NCBI GenBank assembly: GCA_030427835.1
Contig: JAUICN010000002.1
Span: forward strand, 62,001 to 126,000
From: Polyangia bacterium
Lineage (GTDB): Bacteria > Myxococcota_A > Polyangia > Polyangiales > JAUICN01
Reading direction: 5' to 3'
DNA: 64,000 nucleotides
The notes under the pieces are model-generated. The model saw nothing but the letters and a program-made list of their open reading frames with translations. It was not told where the DNA came from and did not search any database. The translations under genes and the position numbers were made by a program. This document shows, piece after piece, positions 9,901 to 18,907 of the stretch. Each line of letters starts with the position of its first letter. Position 1 is the stretch's first letter.

Positions 9901-12900
9901 CCTTCGGATTCCAGTTGCCCTGCTGCTTGTAACCGCAAGGGGGCTTCAAGCTTCGTTTCGGTTGCCAGGCGCGCAGCATTTTCGTAGTGGGTGGCGGCTC
10001 GTAAGTTGGAGCTGTTTTGTGGCTTGGGATCGGTTCCAGGTGTTGGCGGTAGATCCGACGTCGAAGGTTCGCGCAGTGAGGTGATGTTTTTGGATGAACT
10101 GGAGGTGCTGGACAATAGGGCAGCCCACAGTTGCCAGGCAAAGCTATTGGGCCATTCGTTTGCCCATGTCCTGCTCCATTGCCCTGCGGTCTCGTTTTGC
10201 TTTGTGGTTCCCAGTTGGGTTGTGAGTATTTGCAGCGCGCGCCATTGGGGCTCTTCTTGATGGGAGGAGAGTGCAGGCAAGGGAGTGGGTTCCAAGGTGT
10301 TGTCCGCCAGGGAACTGTGACCCTCCGGGTGAGCGTAGAAGCGCCTCTCGGCTGCGAAGGGTAGGCTTGGGTAGTGTTGCAGGGCCCGTTCTCCCAGGGT
10401 GTCTCCTCCCTGGATGTCTCCATGGAAGAACTTGATTTCAGCTGCCATGGAGTAGAGCGCGGCTGCGGCCTTTCCCTCGCTGTGTTCTGCCAGGGCTTCG
10501 AGTTGCTCGGTTCGTTGCTCGTGGTTGGGCCCCATGGGGTTGAGCTGGGTCATGGTGGATTCCCTATCTACCGGAATGGGATCCACAAACCGTGACTGTA
10601 GGGGAGCGAGCAGACGTGCGGACTTCTCCTGGATCTCCGCCAAACTCGCTGCGGCATAGGGGCTTGCTGCGGCATAGGGGCCTGCCGTGAGATCCCAAGG
10701 ACTCTTCTGTTGGTATTCTGGGGTGGCTACGACCTTGGCAAAGCTGGATTGCAGGTCCATCCCCAGTTCCTGGCGGAGGTCTGAGCAGGTGTTGGAGAGC
10801 CAGAAACGCATCAAGGAATGGAACTGCTCGGTGGCGTTGGCGTCCTCGGGTTGAATGTTCTGCTGTGCGGGACCTGGGTGGCCAGCGACCAACATGCCGG
10901 TACGGTACGCGGCCCACCGAGCCTTTTCTACGGTGTCGCGGATTGTGTCTCCCGTGGGCAGTACGGCCCATTTCTCGGCAACGTATTTGCGAAGACCACG
11001 TGGTATTTGTTTGCCAAGCTCTGTGGAAAGATCTGTTAGTTCAGGTGAATTGCCTTCTACGGCAACGCCGCAGGCCTGTGCGATGGCTTGCACTAGGAGC
11101 ACACTCTGGGAGTTGGTGCGTCGTAACCATGCGCTGGTACCTTCCCGTAGGCCCCAGGCCAGTACACCCAGTTGGAACTGTTTGTCTGGGCTGATGCCCT
11201 TGGTGAGGTTGCTTCCCACATGCCATTGAACTTCACCCTTTTCAGTGGTCCATCCGAGAATATGGTCGGGTTGTATTTCAGTGGACTGAAATAGGGTGGT
11301 TTGCTTAAGGCCTAGGGTTTCACCCATGTTCCAGGTCACACGGGCAGCAGAAGTGTTGGAGCTTTCGTTGGGATCGATGCGATCCCGCCGCCCAAGATCC
11401 AATGCTTTGGCGTCGAACCCGTCAAACCTTGCAAGATACGGTGCAAGTTGGCCCATGACTTCAAGTAGGCTTTCTTCGCCCTTGGGGTCCGTGCGGGCCT
11501 GTTGTGGGCCAAGTGTTGCACCTTCCCGAATACGTTGAATCGACGAATCTGAAAGGGGAGCTTTCTTGGCGGACGTTTGTGGGTTGGGATCCTGTCCGTT
11601 GGAATCCTGCCCATTGAGCGGCGAGCTGGCTTCCATGGCGTCCAGATGCTGCCGCTGTTCTGGGTTGAGCTCCGATAGAACCTCTAGTGTTGTAAGAACC
11701 CGATGTTGTTGCTCTCCCTGTTCCAACCATCCCGCGACGATGTACATCTGCTGTAGGTATCCCACATGTGCAGGGTCCCTTTCCCACTCGCGACGGAGTG
11801 ATTGCAGGCACTGGGTGAGCACTCGACGACCTTCCTGATCTGGAAGCAACGTGTGCAGCCGGTATGCAGCCTCCACGGCGCTGGCGTTGCTTGTTAGGGC
11901 GCGTTGGTAGGCTGTGATGGCCTCAGCCGTTTGACCGATGTGCTCAAGAAGGCGGCCGCGCAGGGATTCCATATGGCCTGCCACGACCCCTTGGTTTGCT
12001 TCGCTTGCGTCTTTCAGCTGCAGCAGCGCTTGCTCTGTACGTTTAGAAAGAAGTGCAAGCATTGCCGCTCGAACAAGGTCTTCAGGCCGTGCGGTGCCAC
12101 CCTGGAGCCATTCCTCCACAAGGTCGTGAGACTTTTCGACGTCCAGAATACAGGACTCCATGATGTTCGACGCTAGTTCAAGCGCCAGTTGCTTGGTCGC
12201 ACCGTGGGATTGCTTGGACAGTTTTCCAAGGGTGGTGATCGCAACTTCCCATTGCTGGAGAGAAACATACGCGTGACTTGCGAGAGCAAGGGTAAGTTCA
12301 TGATCCTGTGAGGCACCCGCCCCCTGGGTGCTGGATAGGGATGTTTCCTCCGCACCAAAATACGCCGGGTCAAGGTATGGGGACAGCCCCTCGATAGCTT
12401 TCGCTGGCTCTCCTAGGTGCTGGTGGAGCATCGCCTGTTCCAGGGAGATCCGATGATGATCACTGGGGGTTGGTTGGTTGGCAATTTCTAGTTCGCGTAG
12501 GCCTGCGAGGTATTGGCCGATGAGTTGAATGCGTTCGGCGTGGGCTTCTCTTTGTCGAAGTAGCTGTTTGTGATTCTGAAATATTTCGTGGTTTGTGGGG
12601 TCGAGTTCCAGGGCTTTTGAAAAATGCCGATGGGCTTCATCGGGCTGGTTCAGAAGGTGTAGGGAACATAGCCCGGCCTCGTGGTACCAATGGGCCGCTA
12701 GGGTCTTTAAACCATGTTGATCGCCCGAGGCCCTCCCACGGAGTTCCTGTTCTAGAATTGATGCGACTTCCTGTTTCGCGAGATTTGCGGAGGGAATGTT
12801 GCCAGTGGCAAATCCACTGGCATGGGCAGCCTCCCAATAGGCAAGGGCGCAGTGGCTGGTTTTAGGCAGGGTGGTGGCAAGACTGTCGAGGTGTGCCTGT

Positions 12901-15900
12901 GCCTGTTCCGATTCACCACTTAGAAGCAAGTGTTGTACGAGACGAAGGACATACAAGGGTTGCAGAACGTCAGTGGCGTGGTCCATGCAAGCAAGGCTGG
13001 CCTGCACGCGCAGACTGCTTTTGTTTGGCGAATGATTGGATTGACTCTCCAGTGCGAGGGCCCAGGGCAATGAATGGATGCAACGATGTTGTAGGTGTTG
13101 CAGTTCTACGGAGTTCCATTCCTGGCTCCATTCCGTAGGATCCTTTGATGCCCTTGGAGCAGTTTCCTGCGGGACGGAGGCAAGGCTCGCGGCATCCTCC
13201 TGGGGCAGACGGGCCCAATGGGATTGTAGATACCACAGGCCCGCTTGAATCGGGTCATTGTGCTGGTGGCCCATTTCCAACAGCGCCTGACACGGTTGAG
13301 GGTTCTCACTTGTGGCGGCTTGACCGTTTTTCGGGGAGGTGTCTTGTAGGGAAAAATGCCACAGCAATACGGCGTCGGATGCGGCGTCTTGGGTGATCAG
13401 TGGGTCGTGTTCCTGGTTGATGCCCTGCGCCTTGATCAGTGCGTGGAGCGCAGGATTTCGATGGTGCTTGCGACCTGCTTGCTGTTGTACCCACACTCGG
13501 AAGAGCCCGGGGTGTTGCCCATGGGTGTGTTCGGGCTCGAGTACGTCCCAGGCCTGGGTTTGGGGTGGGCGCATGGATCCGGTTGCCGTGGGCGCCGCGT
13601 CTGAACCGACGTTGGGAAGCGCCTGGAGAAACGTAAGTGCGGTGGCTGCGTGTACGCTGCAGGAGTCGTCCCGTAGTAGGGACGTGTAGTTCTGAATCGA
13701 CAGATCCCGGGAGTCTTCACTCAACCATTGCTGATCCGCGAGATGTAGTCGGGCATGGGTGGTTCGCTGCTCTTCCCGCTCCTGGTTTGCCAGCTCTTGG
13801 AGCTGTGTGATGGTTTGGGTTCCCAGTTCAAGCTGGGTTTGTTGCTGTAACCAGGTTGCACTCCAGCGGGAGGCAGAGCGTTGTCGTAGGGCTTGGTAGG
13901 TTTCTTCGATGATGGTTGGATCAGAGATACGTGAGGTAAGCAGTGCGGCTCGTTGGAGCATGGCCTCTGCCCGCTTGGGATCCGTTTCTGAGCGTGTTCG
14001 TTGAACGATTTGTTGGATCACATCGTCCCAGCGCTGTGTTTTCCGTAGGACCTCTTCAAGAAGTTGTGCGACATAGGTATGCCCAGGTGCCTGTTCGAGA
14101 ACGCGGGCAAGGGTTTCTGAGGCCTGGTCCCACTGGTGTAGGCGTGCCTCAAGACGTGCCTTTGCGCATAAATGGGCAAGGCACATGGGGCCGTGCTGTG
14201 CCCGGCTTGCTAGGGCTTCATGGGCTTGTATCCGCAACGCGGTGTGGTTTCCGCGGGCACCGTGGACCCGAGCGAGGTCAGGAACCCAGTAGGACGCGGG
14301 GTGGGCCTGGATGAGTGACTCTAGGGTGGACGTGGGATCTGAGTTGGGATTTCCAATCTGTTCTAGTGTGTACTGCTCGTGGACCCACAACTGTTTTTCA
14401 GTTTCATCTAGGGATTCAGCGGACAGTTGTTCCACAAACCAGATAGGCGACGTGTTTGTTGTGCGTGCGTTTTTCTGAGTTGGATTCGCACTTGCTTGGG
14501 TGAGGGCGCCGTACCCGCTGCGGAGAACGGAGGCTCGTGTGGTGGAATCGCGGGCCTGTTCGGCTGCTTCTTGGAACGCCTGTTGGATTCCAACACTGTT
14601 GCCCTGCTGGCCGAGGGTCCATGCTCTTTCCCAGGGGGAGTGGGCTGTTTCTTCCGGTTGGGGCGGGCCCGTAGGGGGCCTTTCCATGCCCGAGATTTCT
14701 CGGTTGGGTATTTCTGCGTGGAGGGCTGCAAGAGCCCTGCTTTCTGGCATGGCTTGATAGGCCCGGCTGATGGATTGTTCCTTTGCGCGACCGTTGGATG
14801 CCAGAACCCATCCTAGGAGCTCGAGGGCGGCTTGTAGTGGCCCATGGTCCACGCAAGGGGCCAGGGCGGTGGCCCAGCGGGATGCGGGGCCGGTGAGGTT
14901 CAGGCGTTGTAACTGATGCAGCTTTAGGGTTTGCAAGAATGGTGAGTTGGGCTCCCATTGAAGCGCATTTTCCATGGCTTGAAGGATGTCTGTCGGATCA
15001 CTGTGTTCCTGTTCGAGCACCAACGAAAGATGGACCTGAGCTGCCACCAGGTGGTGCTGTGCCTGTTCTGATGAGGAAAACGCTGGAAGAAGCGTGGGAT
15101 CTAGGCCGGATGGTTCCTGCAGAAAGGATTCTGCGAGCATGATAGTTTTTCGGATTCCGTCGGAGCGTTTTACGGAGTTCTGAGTGGCGCTACCCACATC
15201 GTTGGTCGAAGAAAGAATTCGGTTTAGGTGCCATACCGCACGCCATGGTTCTGCCCGTGACTCCGCGCACACCGATAGGGTGTGGAGTGCGCTTTCAAGT
15301 TCACCGGACTCCTGTTGAGCCAGGGCGAGTTCGAGTGTGAGTATGGGTTTGAGTACCGGGCTTTGGGAGTAGCGGGCCCGGGTGGCCACCGCACGGTTGG
15401 TGAGCTGGTGGTTGCCCTGTTTGCGACTGAAATACTCCATGAGAAGGTTGGTTGTGGCCGCCAACCTGGGTACTTCCGAAGCTTGCTCCAGGAGTTTTTC
15501 GATTTCTCTTGCGGTGCCAGCGGCAATGGGCTTGCCCTCGGGCGCAAGAAGTAGGGCCAGGCGGGTGTGTATCTCTGCGAGCAACTCCGGCTCTTGCACC
15601 TTGCGGGCGATTCGTTTTAGGGCTGTGGTGGCTTCCTTTGGATCGGCGGCCCGGTTGAATAGGCGCATCAGCCCGTTGTACGCGGGGCGAAATCCGTCTC
15701 TAAGTTCCAGGCATTTTTCGTAGTGCCGTTGGCTGGTTGACGTTTGGGCCGTTGGCCGCGCGCTTTCAAGGTGCTCGTGTAGGAGACCGAGCTCGTAGTG
15801 AATTAGACTCTTTTGCCCGGCCTCTTTGGTGTGGTTGAGTAGATTCTCAAGCTCTTTGATTTGCTCAAGGTTCTGTTGCACAGGCTGTTGTGCGATGTTC

Positions 15901-16076
15901 TGTTCGGAGCCCGGGGCACTGGGGATGTCGGCGTTTGTACGTGCCTGTGCGACGGGGTTCCTGTCGCCTGTGGGTCGGTAGGGCTTGATGGGCTCGTAGG
16001 GCTGCTCATCTTCTAACCCGGGAGAGTCGTTTTCGTCTTTGTTTTCGGTGAAATCGGCCCGATCGGACATGCCCAT
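6939..16076 (-). CDS. Giant TPR-repeat protein (3045 aa)
   Basis: The gene encodes 3045 residues without a signal peptide or TM helix, so it is predicted to be cytoplasmic. Residues 1-70 are acidic and disordered; most of the rest is made of helical tetratricopeptide-like repeats with the W-L-G-Y-A-F-A-P spacing seen, for example, near EKCLELRDGFRPAYNGLMR and FSKALELDPTNHEIFQNHK, and in the last 300 residues (KILELEPKHLLATTKLNEL). TPR superhelices scaffold protein complexes; no enzymatic domain is visible. The start may be ATG 16076 or ATG 16070, neither with a clear Shine-Dalgarno. The HEXXH lipoprotein lies 85 bp upstream on the same strand and may be co-transcribed. The unusual size for a bacterial TPR protein suggests a large assembly platform, but the partner is unknown. 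Confidence 0.88.
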   Translation of the reverse strand: MGMSDRADFTENKDENDSPGLEDEQPYEPIKPYRPTGDRNPVAQARTNADIPSAPGSEQNIAQQPVQQNLEQIKELENLLNHTKEAGQKSLIHYELGLLHEHLESARPTAQTSTSQRHYEKCLELRDGFRPAYNGLMRLFNRAADPKEATTALKRIARKVQEPELLAEIHTRLALLLAPEGKPIAAGTAREIEKLLEQASEVPRLAATTNLLMEYFSRKQGNHQLTNRAVATRARYSQSPVLKPILTLELALAQQESGELESALHTLSVCAESRAEPWRAVWHLNRILSSTNDVGSATQNSVKRSDGIRKTIMLAESFLQEPSGLDPTLLPAFSSSEQAQHHLVAAQVHLSLVLEQEHSDPTDILQAMENALQWEPNSPFLQTLKLHQLQRLNLTGPASRWATALAPCVDHGPLQAALELLGWVLASNGRAKEQSISRAYQAMPESRALAALHAEIPNREISGMERPPTGPPQPEETAHSPWERAWTLGQQGNSVGIQQAFQEAAEQARDSTTRASVLRSGYGALTQASANPTQKNARTTNTSPIWFVEQLSAESLDETEKQLWVHEQYTLEQIGNPNSDPTSTLESLIQAHPASYWVPDLARVHGARGNHTALRIQAHEALASRAQHGPMCLAHLCAKARLEARLHQWDQASETLARVLEQAPGHTYVAQLLEEVLRKTQRWDDVIQQIVQRTRSETDPKRAEAMLQRAALLTSRISDPTIIEETYQALRQRSASRWSATWLQQQTQLELGTQTITQLQELANQEREEQRTTHARLHLADQQWLSEDSRDLSIQNYTSLLRDDSCSVHAATALTFLQALPNVGSDAAPTATGSMRPPQTQAWDVLEPEHTHGQHPGLFRVWVQQQAGRKHHRNPALHALIKAQGINQEHDPLITQDAASDAVLLWHFSLQDTSPKNGQAATSENPQPCQALLEMGHQHNDPIQAGLWYLQSHWARLPQEDAASLASVPQETAPRASKDPTEWSQEWNSVELQHLQHRCIHSLPWALALESQSNHSPNKSSLRVQASLACMDHATDVLQPLYVLRLVQHLLLSGESEQAQAHLDSLATTLPKTSHCALAYWEAAHASGFATGNIPSANLAKQEVASILEQELRGRASGDQHGLKTLAAHWYHEAGLCSLHLLNQPDEAHRHFSKALELDPTNHEIFQNHKQLLRQREAHAERIQLIGQYLAGLRELEIANQPTPSDHHRISLEQAMLHQHLGEPAKAIEGLSPYLDPAYFGAEETSLSSTQGAGASQDHELTLALASHAYVSLQQWEVAITTLGKLSKQSHGATKQLALELASNIMESCILDVEKSHDLVEEWLQGGTARPEDLVRAAMLALLSKRTEQALLQLKDASEANQGVVAGHMESLRGRLLEHIGQTAEAITAYQRALTSNASAVEAAYRLHTLLPDQEGRRVLTQCLQSLRREWERDPAHVGYLQQMYIVAGWLEQGEQQHRVLTTLEVLSELNPEQRQHLDAMEASSPLNGQDSNGQDPNPQTSAKKAPLSDSSIQRIREGATLGPQQARTDPKGEESLLEVMGQLAPYLARFDGFDAKALDLGRRDRIDPNESSNTSAARVTWNMGETLGLKQTTLFQSTEIQPDHILGWTTEKGEVQWHVGSNLTKGISPDKQFQLGVLAWGLREGTSAWLRRTNSQSVLLVQAIAQACGVAVEGNSPELTDLSTELGKQIPRGLRKYVAEKWAVLPTGDTIRDTVEKARWAAYRTGMLVAGHPGPAQQNIQPEDANATEQFHSLMRFWLSNTCSDLRQELGMDLQSSFAKVVATPEYQQKSPWDLTAGPYAAASPYAAASLAEIQEKSARLLAPLQSRFVDPIPVDRESTMTQLNPMGPNHEQRTEQLEALAEHSEGKAAAALYSMAAEIKFFHGDIQGGDTLGERALQHYPSLPFAAERRFYAHPEGHSSLADNTLEPTPLPALSSHQEEPQWRALQILTTQLGTTKQNETAGQWSRTWANEWPNSFAWQLWAALLSSTSSSSKNITSLREPSTSDLPPTPGTDPKPQNSSNLRAATHYENAARLATETKLEAPLRLQAAGQLESEGELTRARFLYEQVLQHSNGNTQPLPEAHLGRSRVTFLQGNTREAEQSLVQWAESIQNVEIRNGYLRLAASIALHRNKQPQHALEILSLAHEPACQELSLHAAYALKDLQRVRSILESLAEHASRTERALWLTQAARIAIKSKHTREAQELLHRATKAEQSLGWPRALQEELARTQGDHKELSRVLRNHRMDHLSVAAALAIQSSPADTRNSGGSPPAPPHNGSEHPEMEALKRALSDTTHTVTGELRDRSAARQVLFDVALEAKDLELAHHTASEMDGQHAEEASCSIFALAHLDLAENRVGNAARALQEVVRRTPAHLAAGRLLARLLGPRVPEKSAHLWLEEARQTKGTHAAFAATMAGNHLKLGGIPAVHAYQTALEQDATYWPARWSLAEEYRNTQRPDLLAQLLEDSASQATSKEESLIYRVRAWYHKTLALKASVSQNDNNSTQAAMESLWSIFQNQEDIDPVLQVLSYLVDVPGKSKPAMLEQALSLQKSDQAWENALMTAGRARVLAQPREHDETWAAAHEPVAGTWDNPIARVLEIQVLRAQHNLDGLEALLERQQEEASNPIEQDLCTVALALVQQYDLKNSVSALQTWESLHERRPEHVSTLRALEVLHMEASEDGNPEALARVEMALSNATQATESQAHLHLARALTTNADIDGALKSKVQKQMLFVLEHGDADLWTLNDLEMTAAGGRDEAVLTQVQNELAELASSPEQRVAYTLLAIPNIKARRGASVAASRLARILQENPILYPTAYEQLAALWQDAGDRKKAAAAWMTEAETCPDPARAGDMWSKAAMLWKDPVGDFERAATCLLKACVTMGTPSEAQLQEWFQIPHQHRDDEKLANHLAATGSRIQRSDERIAHYRQLAKLRAAHGDAASAKRALRTASSLAPGDVQLLQDLAEAAILHKDLRTATDALQKASRVAPDREQRLQTLVQLAGLHEQLNDRARMKSTYQKILELEPKHLLATTKLNELTGRQ
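10648..10683. repeat. 18-bp tandem duplication inside the TPR gene
   Basis: Two nearly identical 18-bp units (10648-10665 and 10666-10683, differing at one base) duplicate a Ser-Pro-Tyr-Ala-Ala-Ala segment. The duplication is in frame and probably a recent slippage product. Confidence 0.8.
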
Positions 16077-16161
16077 GAGGATACACCAAATGGATAGCCC
16101 CTGTCCGAAAGTCCGCCACAGGACTTGTTAGCGCCAGCCTGTCGGTTGTTGTGCGTCAGTT

Positions 16162-17388
16162 TTAGTGCAGTAGTTGCAAGGCGTCCGATGGAAGTAACGA
16201 CCTGCCCACTAGTGGGCGCTCTAGAAACCAAGCTGTGAACCGGTCGTAGTCCACCGTTCCGATGGGGGTTGCATATACTGCTTTGATCGCGGCAGTTTGC
16301 TTGAGGAGGGTAGGCTTCGCCTGCTCGAAGTCGTTCAAGAAACCTTGGACTGATTCCATCAATGCGTTTTCTTTGCTTGCTACCGACCGCGAGGAACGGT
16401 TGCCTCGTTTCAGGTAAGCCCGGATGTCGCCAACGGCCTCCAGAAACTGTTCCATGAGTTGAACGGATGAGTATTGGTAGTGGTATAGCCGGAGTGTATC
16501 AAGATCCGCCGTGCTTAGATCCTCTTCGGTATTGGCTAGTAGAAGTTTGAGGTGTTCGCGTGCTGTTTCGTAGAGCGCCGCAATATACAAGAGCTCATCC
16601 CCTAGGAAGTCGTCCCGTTCAGCATCGGTTACGTTGTCGGCGGTATACTGCTTTGCTGGCCATTCGGATGCCCAATTGTTGAGTGTGTCTTCTAGACGGT
16701 GGTTGTAGCCGTGTGCAGAAGACCACAGCTCCATCGCTCTTTGAGGGTCGTTTTGTTCCTCTTCCCACTTTGCAAAGATGTTCTTTCGGTTTCTGTACCA
16801 CTTGCTTCCAATCGGAGTCATGGGGCCAAGGAAAGTATGATCCAGAAACGCCTTTTCGGCGGCGAAAGCGTTCGCTTCCCGTGTTGAGAAATCGAATGAA
16901 ACCGGACAATCCCCAGAGGCCTCCCAGAGATGCTGCCCCTCATGTAGAAGAGCTGTGGCCCCGTAAAGAATGTCTGCCGCGAGATTCACAAGAGTGAGAC
17001 GGTTTTCTATGAGAAATGCCTGTTGCGCCCCGTCGTCGCTGACCCCGAGGTTGGCTCCCAAGTTGGGTGCCCAGTGGATGGAAACGGTTGCTATTCTCTG
17101 CCGCAAAGTGCCGATGAGTTCGCGCAGTTCGATCTGGCAGTCGTTGCTACTGCCGTCGATGGGAATACGGACGTACGGATCGGGAATGCTGTTTTCAGCT
17201 TCGTCGAGTAGCCAAAGGAAAATGGTGCGCACGCCGCGGGATTCGCTTGGAGTCAGGTCGATGAGCTCCACCTCATTGATACTTTTGAGTTGGAGAGTGG
17301 TTTCTGCGTCTGCTGCACAGCCGGAGAGGGTGGCGGCGGCGCAGGTGGCCAGGGCAAGGAGTGTGGGTGCGGGTATGCGGGGGCGCAT
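16162..17388 (-). CDS. Putative zinc-metallopeptidase-like lipoprotein (HEXXH)
   Basis: I start this at ATG 17388 (408 aa) because the frame then opens with a clear lipoprotein signal, ending LSGC with Cys24; the further upstream ATG gives no sensible signal. The central feature is LLHEGQHLW, an HEXXH zinc-binding motif at residues 149-153, followed 18 residues later by REANAFAAEKAFLDH, where Glu171 or Glu178 could supply the third ligand as in gluzincin peptidases. The motif is preceded by a helix-like segment (ADILYGATA), as usual in this fold. I do not recognise a named family, and a non-catalytic role remains possible. It should be anchored in the envelope. The gene is divergent from the VCBS lipoprotein at 17499 and 85 bp upstream of the giant TPR gene. 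Confidence 0.72.
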   Translation of the reverse strand: MRPRIPAPTLLALATCAAATLSGCAADAETTLQLKSINEVELIDLTPSESRGVRTIFLWLLDEAENSIPDPYVRIPIDGSSNDCQIELRELIGTLRQRIATVSIHWAPNLGANLGVSDDGAQQAFLIENRLTLVNLAADILYGATALLHEGQHLWEASGDCPVSFDFSTREANAFAAEKAFLDHTFLGPMTPIGSKWYRNRKNIFAKWEEEQNDPQRAMELWSSAHGYNHRLEDTLNNWASEWPAKQYTADNVTDAERDDFLGDELLYIAALYETAREHLKLLLANTEEDLSTADLDTLRLYHYQYSSVQLMEQFLEAVGDIRAYLKRGNRSSRSVASKENALMESVQGFLNDFEQAKPTLLKQTAAIKAVYATPIGTVDYDRFTAWFLERPLVGRSLLPSDALQLLH

Positions 17389-17498
17389 GATGTGGGGACC
17401 ATAGCAGGATCGTTTTGGGGGGGGCCACCGGAGCGGGCTCAACGGTTGTGGGGCTCTGGCTGTTGCCATGGGCGGGGGGGGCTGCTAGCCGGAGGGAT
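17389..17498. promoter_or_regulatory. Divergent intergenic region with two G8 tracts
   Basis: This 110-bp gap separates two divergent lipoprotein genes. It is very G-rich on the plus strand and holds runs of eight G at 17417-17424 and 17474-17481. GGAGGG (17491-17496) lies just before ATG 17499 and is the ribosome site that fixes that start. I could not find a good -35/-10 pair in either direction. Confidence 0.5.
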
Positions 17499-18881
17499 AT
17501 GGACGGACGGATCTTTCAGGTATTGGTGTTTTTGTGCGCTTTTGGGGGGCTGTTTTTTTCCGGCTGTGACAGTTGCAAGGGCAAGGCGGGTAAGGACGTA
17601 CCGCAGGTTGTTGTGCCCCAAGGTGCGGCCGCTGGCGGTCCTGGTAGCCCTTCCGAAGGTGCTCCCGTGGCCGGCGTGGGGGACGCGATTCCCACGTCCC
17701 TTCCCTCGGGGTTGCTGGTGTCCTATTCCCAATTTTTGGTGGAGGATGGGAAAGTCACCGCCAAACCTGGGCCGGCTTTGTTGGAGATTGTGACGCGCCG
17801 TGACGGTAAGTGGCATGTGGAAACATTGGAAGATGCCGGGAGCAACGTGTTTCACAAGGCGCTCTACTATCCTAGTTCGGGTGAGGCGCCTGGGGGGATC
17901 TTGACCCTGGGCGGTATGGCCGCTTCCTTGAAGCTCTGGTCACGCTCGAACGATACGTGGGTAGCGCAGACGCTGTGGGAGAAGGAGTTTGGCGGTAAGT
18001 TCAACCGGATGCGCGATGCTGAGCTTGGGGCTCTGTATGCCCCTGGGGAACAAGCCATTGCTGTGGCCACCCATGATCAGGGAGTTGTGGCAACCGTTCG
18101 CCCGGCTGACGGGAAGGGGCGGGCAACGCCCCTAGTGACAGAGCTCTACAAGAAGGCCGATACCTTTATTCACGAGATTGAACTGGGTGACTTGGACAAG
18201 GATGGTTACCTCGAGGTGTACGCTACGCCCAGTGAGCCCAACAGTTTAGATGGCGGCGAGCAATCCGGGCAGGTGATTCGCTTTGCACCCGGCAAGCCCA
18301 ACTTTGCCGTTGCAGGCAACCCGATGGTTGCAGATTTGGGCAACCGGCATGCCAAGGAGATCCTGGTGGACGATGTGGATGGGGATGGTACCGATGAGCT
18401 GTACGTGGCCGTGGAAGCACTGACAGAAGGTACGGGTGCAGACATGCGCATTCGGGAACCCGTGGAGATCCGCCGCTATGATGTGGATACGGCGCCCGAC
18501 AAGGGCGTGGTGATTGCAACCATTGAGGATCGCCTTTGCCGTTTTCTCACCGCCGGGGATATCGATGGTGATGGAAAGAAAGAGATTGTGGCTGCTGCAT
18601 TCCGAAGCGGGTTGTGGTTGTTGAGCCCGGGTAAGGACCCGAAGTCTGAATGGTCCGTGGAAAGCATTGACCGGGAATCCTCCGGCTTTGAGCACGCTGC
18701 GTTGCTGACGGACTTGGATGGGGATGGCACGGATGAACTCTACGTATCGGCCGACGATCAGGGTGAGCTACGCCGCTACGTGTGGGTCAACCATCGCCCC
18801 GTACGTTCCACCATTCTCACCCGTGAGAACCCGCGGGCTCGAATGGCTTGGAACATCATGCCAATCCCAGCCGATTTCTAG
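17499..18881 (+). CDS. VCBS/FG-GAP repeat lipoprotein
   Basis: From ATG 17499 the 460-residue protein begins with a lipoprotein signal ending FFSGC (Cys23). The longer frame to 17415 would put this hydrophobic segment too far inside. The body contains Asp-rich calcium-site repeats of the VCBS/FG-GAP type: DLDKDGYLEVYA, DVDGDGTDELYVA, DIDGDGKKEIVAA and DLDGDGTDELYVS. Such repeats form beta-propellers that bind calcium and often ligands. Unlike the two paralogous families downstream there is only a short Gly/Pro/Ala linker after the lipobox. Its function is unknown; the expected location is the outer membrane or cell surface. It is convergent with the next gene, with 26 bp between stops. Confidence 0.82.
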   Translation: MDGRIFQVLVFLCAFGGLFFSGCDSCKGKAGKDVPQVVVPQGAAAGGPGSPSEGAPVAGVGDAIPTSLPSGLLVSYSQFLVEDGKVTAKPGPALLEIVTRRDGKWHVETLEDAGSNVFHKALYYPSSGEAPGGILTLGGMAASLKLWSRSNDTWVAQTLWEKEFGGKFNRMRDAELGALYAPGEQAIAVATHDQGVVATVRPADGKGRATPLVTELYKKADTFIHEIELGDLDKDGYLEVYATPSEPNSLDGGEQSGQVIRFAPGKPNFAVAGNPMVADLGNRHAKEILVDDVDGDGTDELYVAVEALTEGTGADMRIREPVEIRRYDVDTAPDKGVVIATIEDRLCRFLTAGDIDGDGKKEIVAAAFRSGLWLLSPGKDPKSEWSVESIDRESSGFEHAALLTDLDGDGTDELYVSADDQGELRRYVWVNHRPVRSTILTRENPRARMAWNIMPIPADF

Positions 18882-18907
18882 TTGGTCGACCCGCACAGCG
18901 AGATTGG

